This document shows, piece after piece, positions 13,486 through 20,381 of a stretch of DNA of 20,381 bases. Positions within the stretch are counted from its first letter, which is position 1. Every line of letters begins with the position of its first letter. The notes beneath the pieces were generated by a model. The model was not told the DNA's origin. It saw nothing but the letters and a program-made list of their open reading frames with translations, and searched no databases. The translations under genes and the position numbers were made by a program. Source of the DNA: a virus; the IMG/VR virus record IMGVR_UViG_3300047562_002648, positions 1 to 20,381 of that record; one strand, given 5' to 3'.

Positions 13486-15564
13486 ATGTCATCAGCTAAT
13501 ACAGCATTAAGAATAGCAGAGCTTGATTTTCTAACTATTAAAGAAAATCTTAAGAACTATTTGAGAAGTCAATCTGAATTCCAAGATTTTGACTTTGAAG
13601 GTTCTGGTATGTCTGTTTTGCTAGACATTCTAGCATACAATACTCACTATATGGGATACTATCTCAATATGGTAGGTAATGAAATGTTTCTTGATACGGC
13701 ACAGATCAGACAGTCAGTCATATCTCATGCCAAGATGATCAATTATGTTCCTGAAAGCAAAAAATCTTCTGAAACTCAAGTCAATATAAGAGTAACACCG
13801 AGCATCAATGAAGATCAAGACACAAATATTCTAACTCTATCAAAATACAATAGATTTTTAGGAAGAGATATAAGTGGTGTCAACTATCAATTTGTAGCAG
13901 ATGATAGCTACACATCAAGCAAATCAAATGGTTCTTTTTATTTTGCAAATGTAACTCTGAAGCAAGGTGAAGTCGTTTCAAGACAATTTTTGATGACTCC
14001 TACAAACAGCAAGAGAAGATTTGACATAACATCTGCCAATGTTGATATAGACACAGTATCTGTCATTGTACAAGAGTCTAGTACGAACACATACTCTACA
14101 GTTTATACATCTTATGAAAATCTTTTAGACATTACATCAAACACAACAGCATACTTTATTGAAGAAAATGAAAAAGGTGAATACTCAGTTTATTTTGGTG
14201 ATAATGTAATTGGTAAGAGACCTAAAGATGGAAACATCATTACGATCACATATCTTGATACTGTAGGATCAATAGCAAACAAGATTAACAATTTTTCTTC
14301 TGTACAAGCAGTAGGCGGTTTGTATAACGATAACGTTTCTATTACATCCATATCTGCATCATATTCTGGTGCAGAGAAAGAAACGCTTAACGATATAAGA
14401 TATAGAGCGCCATACTTCTATACAACTCAGAACAGAGCAGTCACCAAAACAGATTATGAAACATTGATTACAAAAGACTATAACAACATTGATTCGGTTC
14501 AAGTTTGGGGTGGTGAAGACAATGATCCACCAATTTATGGTAAAGTGTTCATTTCATTAAAAACAAAAGAAAACTACTTCTTAACCAATCTTGAAAAAGA
14601 AAACATAAAAGAGACATTGATCACAAACAGGAATGTTTTGACTGTAATACCTGAAATTGTCGATCCGGATTACACTTATCTTCTAGTAAGAGGAGAAGTG
14701 TTTTATAATCCTAATATCACACAACTGAGTTCAAATGAGATTAAAGAATATGTTCGCGCGGCAATATTGGATTACGAGACTGATAACTTGTTAAAATTCA
14801 GTTCTGTCTTCAGAAAATCACAACTTCAATCATACATTGAAAGTTCTGAAAATTCTATTACAGGATCAAACATCAAGATTTTCTTACAGAAACGTCTTGA
14901 ATTAGATACATCACTCATAAAAAACTATACAATTAAAACAAACTTTCCTATCAAGAAAGGTGACTTCAACAACAGAATATCATCATATCCTGAATTGAAT
15001 GTAAATGATTCCAATAATGTTGCCAGAAGAGTATTCTTTGAAGAAATTTCGGAATCATTCACTGGTATTGATTCAATAGAAATTGTAAATCCAGGTATCA
15101 ACTATACATCAGCACCAACAATAACAATTAGTGGTGACGGATCAGGTGCAACAGCGACAGCAAAGATTGCTGGTGGTAGAATTTCTGAAATAACAATAAC
15201 AAATAGAGGTTCAAACTATACCAGAGCAACAATATCAATAACTGGCGGTGGTGGTTCTCAAGCCTCTGCTGTTGCCAGACTTCAAACTAAGCTTGGTTCA
15301 CTTAGAACATATTACTTCAAGACAAATGGTGAAAAGGTTATTGTGAATAGCAATGCTGGTACAGTAAACTATGAAACAGGTGAAATTGTTCTCACATCAC
15401 TGGCAACATCAGGAACAGTAACAAACAGTTTCTATGACACAAACGTTCTGGTGTTCAACTTGCCTATTGATAGTGAAATCATTACACCTCTTAGAAATCG
15501 AATATTGGACATAGATGAAAATGATGCGTTGGCCATTCAAATAGACATCAATACAGAAGAATAA
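13486..15564 (+). CDS. 6: gp6 baseplate wedge protein with glycine-rich beta insertion
   Basis: The protein is 692 residues (T4: 660), the baseplate J-like wedge core whose dimers form the inner baseplate ring. Family features are FLTIKENLKNYLRSQSEFQDFDFEGSGMSVLLDILAYNTHYMGYYLNMVGNEMFLDTA near the N-terminus (pieces within 15-70), the middle SISASYSGAEKETLNDIRYRAPYFYTTQNRAVTKTDYETLI (about 285-326), and YLLVRGEVFYNP. Residues about 526-600 hold two glycine-rich beta repeats (NPGINYTSAPTITISGDGSG and NRGSNYTRATISITGGGG), followed by a different end piece rich in beta strands. T4 gp6 has no such repeat as far as I recall. It begins directly at the gp25 stop, with the ribosome site inside gp25. 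Confidence 0.95.
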   Translation: MSSANTALRIAELDFLTIKENLKNYLRSQSEFQDFDFEGSGMSVLLDILAYNTHYMGYYLNMVGNEMFLDTAQIRQSVISHAKMINYVPESKKSSETQVNIRVTPSINEDQDTNILTLSKYNRFLGRDISGVNYQFVADDSYTSSKSNGSFYFANVTLKQGEVVSRQFLMTPTNSKRRFDITSANVDIDTVSVIVQESSTNTYSTVYTSYENLLDITSNTTAYFIEENEKGEYSVYFGDNVIGKRPKDGNIITITYLDTVGSIANKINNFSSVQAVGGLYNDNVSITSISASYSGAEKETLNDIRYRAPYFYTTQNRAVTKTDYETLITKDYNNIDSVQVWGGEDNDPPIYGKVFISLKTKENYFLTNLEKENIKETLITNRNVLTVIPEIVDPDYTYLLVRGEVFYNPNITQLSSNEIKEYVRAAILDYETDNLLKFSSVFRKSQLQSYIESSENSITGSNIKIFLQKRLELDTSLIKNYTIKTNFPIKKGDFNNRISSYPELNVNDSNNVARRVFFEEISESFTGIDSIEIVNPGINYTSAPTITISGDGSGATATAKIAGGRISEITITNRGSNYTRATISITGGGGSQASAVARLQTKLGSLRTYYFKTNGEKVIVNSNAGTVNYETGEIVLTSLATSGTVTNSFYDTNVLVFNLPIDSEIITPLRNRILDIDENDALAIQIDINTEE

Positions 15565-15569
15565 TCATA

Positions 15570-17969
15570 ATGGATACAAATAATAGAATATCAAACCTGA
15601 TTTCAACTCAGGTTCCATTCTTTGTAAGAAACGATCATGCAAACTTTGTTCGGTTCATTGAAGCTTATTATGAGTATCTGGAACAAGCAAACACAGTCAC
15701 TGGTATTGGTAAGACAGTCAATATGGCCAAGTCTTTACCCAACAATCTTGATATTGACCAATCAATCGATTTGTTTGCGGAAAAGTTTTATGACACCTAC
15801 CTAAAGATTATACCTAAGAATATCATCGCCGACAAAAATCTAGTTTTAAAACACATCAAAGATGTCTATAGAGCAAGAGGAACTGAAAAGTCTATTGAGT
15901 TTCTTCTTCGTGTCATGTTTGGTGAAGAAGATACTGAGTTTTACTATCCAAAACGCGACATTCTTCGCGCATCTGACGGTAAGTGGTTTATTGAAAAATC
16001 ATTGAAAGTTACAGACATATCTGTTGATGGTGTAGCAAACAATGACATTGCAGCGGTCCAAGATTTTGCCAAGAGACAAATCAAAGGTAATACTTCTCTC
16101 GCTACAGCAATTGTAGAACGAGTTGATGTGTATTATGAAGGAGGCACTCTTGTAAAAGAACTTAAAATTTCTCAGCAGACAAAAAGTTTTTCTGATGGTG
16201 AAGTTCTTTTTGCAACATATACAAAAGAAGGAATAACACATTCTATCACGGCAAACCTGTTCTCAGGTTTGCTAAACACTGTAACAGTGACAAATTCAGG
16301 TACTGGTTATTTTGTAGGTGATGTTGTTCAGATTGAAGGTGGTAATGGTACAGGCGGATCGATTATTGTTTCATCTGTGAGTTCTGGTAATATTTCCGGT
16401 ATATCTGTTTTGAATGGTGGTGCTGGATTTAGAGTAAACAACTCAATTCTTATTTCTGGCGGCGGCGGTGCCAATGCTAGAGCAAATGTACTAACAGTAG
16501 ATACTTCTGAAACATATCATCCTAATTCATATAATATTTCCTACACGACAATCGCATCTCTTGCAAATGTAGCGATAAACGTTGCTGACTATTTTACATT
16601 TAGTGGTAATGTAACTTCTGGATCAAATGCAAATACAACAATAGCAAATACAATATTATCATTTGTCTTTGCAAATACAGGACCTATCCAATCCGTTCTA
16701 TTGATAAATGCCGGTGAGAACTATAGTACAACACCAAATGTTTCTGCTGTAGCAAATACAAGAATACTCAATCTAGGTATTTTAGGTAGAATGCGTATTG
16801 ATGACGGTGGTCTAAACTATCAGGTTGATGATGAAATAGAATTTATCAACGTTCTCGGTGGTTATGGTTCCGGCGCAAGAGCAAATGTATTTAATGTTGA
16901 AGCAAATGGTAAAATAACTGAGGTTAGATTCATATCTAGTCCTATCGAAGGATATCCTATAGGTGGTATGGGATATAGCCAAGATAAGCTGCCAACAGCA
17001 AATGTGATATCAGGAACAGGTAATGGTGCAATCATTACAGTTACCGCAATTCTTGGAGATGGTGAAAATATACCTGCTGGCACAAGCAGTATTGGTGCTA
17101 TTTCAGGTCTAACTATTCTGAACAGAGGTTCTGGTTATGATACTGCACCAACGCTTAATCTAAGTTCAATAGGTGACGGAACAGCACAAGCTGTTGCGAC
17201 AATCATCACAGGTACATTTACCTATCCTGGTAGATATCTGAATGATGACGGGCATTTGTCTGGTTATAACTTCTTGGAAGATAGAGATTACTATCAAGAA
17301 TTCTCTTATGTTGTAAAAGCAAAGCAATCAATTGAAAAGTACAGAAAAGCATTGAAGGATCTTATTCATCCTGCTGGTCTAAAGCTATTTGGTGAGTATC
17401 TATACATTGATGATGGTGCAAATCTAAATGTCAGTGTAACAAGAGCAGCAGAAGATTATAGTTCTACCTTGACATATTCAGGAACATATGAGGCTAATGG
17501 TAATTCATTGACAACTTTCGTCAATGTTTCCATTCAAGACGCAAGCACTCTTAATATAGCAAATCTTACCAATGTGTTTATTGAATTCTTGTCAGGTGAT
17601 ACAGGAAATCTTGTCAATACAGTTTACAGTGTTACACCTATCAGCAATACGATGTTCCAGGTATCATTGACAAGAGCAAATGTAGCAAGCATAACCATTG
17701 CAAATACAGGAACAGGATATTCAAATGGATATATCTACTTTGCTGGTGGATCAGGCAGAGGTGCCAATGCATCTTATACAGCAAATTCAGTCAATGGTGG
17801 TATAGAAAACATTGTTATAACCAGCAATGGTTCTCTGTATATTACAGGAGAGAGTGTTTTTGCGCTTGGTACAGGCGGTGCCAATGCCAATCTGATTGTT
17901 ACGCTTCAAAGCACATTATCTAACACTGTAAACAATGTAACAGGCAATTTGCTCTTTTCTAGCATATAA
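15570..17969 (+). CDS. 7: gp7-like baseplate wedge protein with multiple beta repeats
   Basis: The protein is 799 residues (T4 gp7: 1032). It lies between gp6 and gp8, exactly where T4 has gene 7, the wedge initiator that binds gp10 and gp8. Direct similarity to T4 gp7 is not evident by eye. The N-terminal 150 residues are helical: an opening LISTQVPFFVRNDHANFVRFIEAYYEYLEQ, then LFAEKFYDTYLKIIP and KDVYRARGTEKSIEFLLRVMFGEEDTEFYYPKRDILRASDGKW. From about residue 230 to 550 and again about 705-780 the chain is built of glycine-rich repeats (NSGTGY, NGGAGF, NAGENY, NRGSGY, NTGTGY followed by GGGG/GANA). A conserved helical segment, YYQEFSYVVKAKQSIEKYRKALKDLIHPAGLKLFGEY (about 574-610), divides them. 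Late promoter TATAAATA overlaps its stop. Confidence 0.75.
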   Translation: MDTNNRISNLISTQVPFFVRNDHANFVRFIEAYYEYLEQANTVTGIGKTVNMAKSLPNNLDIDQSIDLFAEKFYDTYLKIIPKNIIADKNLVLKHIKDVYRARGTEKSIEFLLRVMFGEEDTEFYYPKRDILRASDGKWFIEKSLKVTDISVDGVANNDIAAVQDFAKRQIKGNTSLATAIVERVDVYYEGGTLVKELKISQQTKSFSDGEVLFATYTKEGITHSITANLFSGLLNTVTVTNSGTGYFVGDVVQIEGGNGTGGSIIVSSVSSGNISGISVLNGGAGFRVNNSILISGGGGANARANVLTVDTSETYHPNSYNISYTTIASLANVAINVADYFTFSGNVTSGSNANTTIANTILSFVFANTGPIQSVLLINAGENYSTTPNVSAVANTRILNLGILGRMRIDDGGLNYQVDDEIEFINVLGGYGSGARANVFNVEANGKITEVRFISSPIEGYPIGGMGYSQDKLPTANVISGTGNGAIITVTAILGDGENIPAGTSSIGAISGLTILNRGSGYDTAPTLNLSSIGDGTAQAVATIITGTFTYPGRYLNDDGHLSGYNFLEDRDYYQEFSYVVKAKQSIEKYRKALKDLIHPAGLKLFGEYLYIDDGANLNVSVTRAAEDYSSTLTYSGTYEANGNSLTTFVNVSIQDASTLNIANLTNVFIEFLSGDTGNLVNTVYSVTPISNTMFQVSLTRANVASITIANTGTGYSNGYIYFAGGSGRGANASYTANSVNGGIENIVITSNGSLYITGESVFALGTGGANANLIVTLQSTLSNTVNNVTGNLLFSSI

Positions 17970-18669
17970 ATATAAAGAATAACTAAGGAACAAAAATGGT
18001 ATCTGTTTTTTCTGAAAATTTGCGTGTTTATAATGCACAACAGTTTAGGCAATCGTTACTAGATCCAAATCCAACGAACATCTATTTGACTTTTGGAAGG
18101 TCTACTCCTTGGTCTAATGATGCTGCTCCGCCACAGGCAAATTCTTCGGTAACTGTATTTAATGATGTTTGGTACAGAATGCTTGGAGCAAAACAGATCA
18201 GTGGTAACGATGTTCGTCATGCTATACCTAGAAACGATTGGACTGCAAATACATCATATGATGCTTATGACCACTGCACTTGTTCACTCATGATGTATAC
18301 GCCAAATGTAAAATTCTTTGTTCTGACAACAGACTGGAATGTTTACAAATGTCTTGGTAATAATAGTGGTGGTTTATCTACTGTCATGCCAACACAGCTT
18401 TTGACAAACACAGCAGTTGAAGAATCTGATGGATACATTTGGAAATACATGTATACACTGACTGCTGAAGAGCGTATTCGTTTTATGACTGATAGTTATA
18501 TACCTGTTCAGACTTTATCTCTTGATAACAATACTCTACAGTGGAGAGTTCAAGAAGATGCTGTAGACGGTTCTATTGAAGCAATAAAAATAACAAACGC
18601 TGGAACTGGATACACAAATTCAAGCAATCTTATAGTAACAGTAACTGGTGATGGTTCTGGTGCCAATGC
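16467..18669 (+). repeat. Dispersed 11-bp repeat GGTGCCAATGC in glycine-rich repeats of gp7 and gp8
   Basis: GGTGCCAATGC appears at 16467-16477, 17760-17770, 17877-17887 and 18659-18669, each time encoding G-A-N-A in the loop of a glycine-rich beta repeat. Three copies are in gp7 and one in gp8. Identical codons at four places in two genes suggest recent duplication or conversion between repeats, though strong amino-acid and codon preference could also give this. Confidence 0.75.
17965..17972 (+). promoter_or_regulatory. T4-type late promoter before gp8
   Basis: A perfect TATAAATA overlaps the gp7 stop (TAA 17967-17969) and ends 23 bp before the gp8 ATG. Transcription should start near 17978-17979, just upstream of the ribosome site AAGGAA (17984-17989). 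It would give gp8 and the following structural genes an independent late transcript. Confidence 0.75.
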
Positions 18670-19324
18670 TATCGCTCGTATCAATTCAACATCAAATACA
18701 ATATCAAGTATTGTTATGGTTGATAAAGGTAGAAGTTATACTTTTGCCGATGTTACCATTTCTGGCGGCGGTGGAGCAAACGCAGCAGCTAGAGTTATGA
18801 TTAGTCCACCTGGCGGTCATGGATCTGATCCTTTGAGAGAACTTGGTGGCTCATATTTGATATTCAATCCTAGAGTAAGAGGTCTAGAAGAAGGTAAACT
18901 TGCAGGCGTCAATGATTTCAGACAGATTGCTATCATTCAAGACCCTGTGGAAGAATCTACAGGCAATACCGCAACCAAATCTGTATATTCTCAGTTACTG
19001 ACACTTACCGTCAGCAGCGGTTCTGATAATTATATTCATGACGAAATCGTATATCAAGGCGGCTCAATCTCAACTGCATCATTTACAGGTATAGTAATTG
19101 AGTGGGATAGCGGAAATAACCAACTGAAACTGTCCGAAACAACAGGTACACCTACATCAGCAACTATCACAGGAAATACTTCTGCAACAGCAAGAGTTGT
19201 AGAATCAGTAACAGATAAAGAATTGGTAAGTCAATCAGGGCAACTGCTATATATTGATTATGTACAGCCAATTGTTAGAGCAGTTGATCAGACAGAAGAC
19301 TACAAAATCGTTTTTGAATTTTAA
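17996..19324 (+). CDS. 8: gp8 baseplate wedge protein with beta insertions
   Basis: The protein is 442 residues (T4: 334). Gp8 is a wedge subunit bound to gp6, gp7 and gp10. T4-like segments are NIYLTFGRSTPWSNDAAPP (about 28-46; T4 IFITFGRSEPWS), DVWYRMLGAKQISGNDVRHAIPRNDW (T4 DMWTHMMG..., AVIPRRDW), VYKCLGN, ESDGYIWKYMYTL (T4 GDGYVWEYLFEI), GVNDFRQIAIIQDPVE (T4 GNKGFRQISIITNPLE), and the C-terminus SGQLLYIDYVQPIVRAVDQTEDYKIVFEF (T4 SGEMIYMENRPPIIMAMDQTEEINILFTF). The extra length comes from glycine-rich repeats at about 195-268 (NAGTGYTNSS..., DKGRSYTFADVTISGGGGAN) and a second beta insertion at about 345-410. It has a dedicated late promoter and a good AAGGAA ribosome site. Confidence 0.95.
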   Translation: MVSVFSENLRVYNAQQFRQSLLDPNPTNIYLTFGRSTPWSNDAAPPQANSSVTVFNDVWYRMLGAKQISGNDVRHAIPRNDWTANTSYDAYDHCTCSLMMYTPNVKFFVLTTDWNVYKCLGNNSGGLSTVMPTQLLTNTAVEESDGYIWKYMYTLTAEERIRFMTDSYIPVQTLSLDNNTLQWRVQEDAVDGSIEAIKITNAGTGYTNSSNLIVTVTGDGSGANAIARINSTSNTISSIVMVDKGRSYTFADVTISGGGGANAAARVMISPPGGHGSDPLRELGGSYLIFNPRVRGLEEGKLAGVNDFRQIAIIQDPVEESTGNTATKSVYSQLLTLTVSSGSDNYIHDEIVYQGGSISTASFTGIVIEWDSGNNQLKLSETTGTPTSATITGNTSATARVVESVTDKELVSQSGQLLYIDYVQPIVRAVDQTEDYKIVFEF

Positions 19325-19339
19325 GAGGAAGAATAAAAA

Positions 19340-20381
19340 ATGGCAAATGTAGCCAATTTAACAGTGCTAACAACAGATTTTAATGTTTCACCATACTATG
19401 ATGACTATGATGAATCAAAACAGTTCTATCGTATTCTTTATAAGCCTGGTTACGCTGTGCAAGCCCGCGAACTTACACAGATGCAGACAATCATTCAGAA
19501 GCAGATTGAAAGATTTGGTAAGCATATATTTAAAGACGGATCTATCGTTCTTCCTGGTGAATTCTCAATTGAAACTGATCTAGACTATGTAAAGATCAAA
19601 GACAATGATAATTCCAATAATGCAGTAACTGTAAATGATTTTCTAAATACAACTCTAACTGGTGCAACAAACAACATCAAAGCATATGTTGTCAATGTTC
19701 TTGATGGTACAGATACTTCCTCAAATACAAAAACTCTTTATATTCGCTATCAAACCGGTTCAACTGTCAATACAGATATAAAAGTATTTCAAACAAATGA
19801 AGTCCTTACATCCAATTCTGGTGTAAATCCTGTTGCTCTCTCTTCCTCAGCAACAGGTAAAGCGGCAAGATTTCTAATTCGTGAAGGCGTAATTTTTGCA
19901 AAGCAGCACTTTATCTATTTCCCAACTCAGTCAATAGTTATTAGCAGATATTCATCAGATGCAAATTGCCGTGTAGGATTTAATATTGACGAACAAATTA
20001 TATCAAGCACACAAGACGCATCTCTTCTTGATCCTGCACTTGAAGCATCTAACTATTCTGCACCTGGCGCTGATAGATTGAAGCTTGTGCCAACTCTTGA
20101 AGTTCGTTCAATAGACGATACTACAACAGGTCCAAACTTTGTTGAACTGTTCACTATTCAAAACGGCGTTGTTACTGAAAAGTACGAAAGACCTATTTAC
20201 AATATTCTTCAAGATGAAATGGCCAAGAGAACATACGATGAGTCAGGTGACTACTATGTTCGTGGTTTGACAGTTCGTGTTCGTGAAAATCTTGATACAG
20301 GAACAAATGATGGTTTGTCAAATACAGGTAACAGTCAGTTGCTTTCTGTAGGTGTTGAACCAGGATTGGCATATGTTAAAG
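19340..20381 (+). CDS. DUF4815-type virion structural protein (5' part)
   Basis: The frame is open from ATG 19340 to the window end (347 complete codons), so the C-terminus is missing. The opening residues NVSPYYDDYDESKQFYRILYKPGYAVQARELTQMQTIIQKQIERFG (read in pieces between about 15 and 61) are characteristic of the DUF4815 family of phage structural proteins. The domain continues with KHIFKDGSIVLPGEFSIE and, near 182-200, FLIREGVIFAKQHFIYFPTQSIVISRYSSDANCRVGF. The family is common downstream of baseplate wedge genes in cyanophage-type T4 relatives. In T4 this place is taken by genes 9 and 10, so a baseplate periphery or fibre-attachment role is possible but is inference. AAGAGGAA at 19323-19330 overlaps the gp8 stop region and precedes the ATG. 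Confidence 0.88.
   Translation, partial: MANVANLTVLTTDFNVSPYYDDYDESKQFYRILYKPGYAVQARELTQMQTIIQKQIERFGKHIFKDGSIVLPGEFSIETDLDYVKIKDNDNSNNAVTVNDFLNTTLTGATNNIKAYVVNVLDGTDTSSNTKTLYIRYQTGSTVNTDIKVFQTNEVLTSNSGVNPVALSSSATGKAARFLIREGVIFAKQHFIYFPTQSIVISRYSSDANCRVGFNIDEQIISSTQDASLLDPALEASNYSAPGADRLKLVPTLEVRSIDDTTTGPNFVELFTIQNGVVTEKYERPIYNILQDEMAKRTYDESGDYYVRGLTVRVRENLDTGTNDGLSNTGNSQLLSVGVEPGLAYVK

Noticed and set aside
1-20381. tRNA genes, CRISPR arrays, insertion sequences, homing endonucleases or integrase/att sites
   Set aside because: On reading both strands I saw no cloverleaf-like segment, no regularly spaced repeats, no transposase or endonuclease of the homing types, and no integration gene. 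The PD-(D/E)XK protein is explained as gp4.

Overview
The window reads as part of a lytic, contractile-tailed phage of the T4 superfamily. The basis is recognisable T4-type proteins in T4-like groupings, T4-type late promoters (TATAAATA) in intergenic positions, and near-complete coding density. The DNA is AT-rich by eye and many proteins are diverged from T4. The short baseplate proteins, the glycine-rich beta repeats and the DUF4815 protein recall the cyanophage / marine and alphaproteobacterial branch of the superfamily. The host cannot be read from this window.

Region 1 (1-2250, + strand) is a replication / late-transcription module: the end of an unidentified gene, a gp33-like late transcription co-activator, the gp59 helicase loader, a 65-residue FlbD-like small protein, and the gp32 single-stranded DNA-binding protein. 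It closes at a strong UUCG-loop terminator. A sigma70-like promoter with an inverted repeat in its spacer lies directly before gp32. This gp32 has lost the three zinc-binding cysteines of T4 gp32.

Region 2 (2249-7969, - strand) converges on that terminator. In transcription order it encodes a gp4-like PD-(D/E)XK head-completion protein, an unidentified conserved 167-residue protein, a tail-tube-fold protein (gp54/gp19-like), gp26, gp51, and a 1032-residue tail protein with a lysozyme-like domain and a second, HxH-containing metallopeptidase-like domain.

Region 3 (8006-20381, + strand) diverges from region 2 behind a late promoter at 7969-7976. It is a tightly packed baseplate operon: gp48, gp53, gp27-like hub, a gp5 OB-like protein, a gp5C-like beta-helical spike, gp25, gp6, gp7-like, gp8 and a DUF4815 structural protein cut by the window end. 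A second late promoter sits between gp7 and gp8.

Functionally, gp33 (with a gp55 sigma and sliding clamp encoded elsewhere) would activate the TATAAATA promoters, linking region 1 to regions 2 and 3. Gp59 and gp32 serve replication and recombination. The baseplate genes form the central hub and spike (gp27-like, OB protein, beta-helix, 1032-aa hydrolase, with gp26 and gp51 as assembly factors), the wedges (gp53, 25, 6, 7, 8) and the tube-initiation layer (gp48 and the tube-fold protein). The most notable points are the T4 gp5 functions dispersed over three genes on two strands, a glycine-rich beta repeat shared by gp6, gp7 and gp8, the zinc-less gp32, the FlbD-like protein, and a second promoter-like element with the same hexamers as the gp32 promoter that points antisense into gp4.
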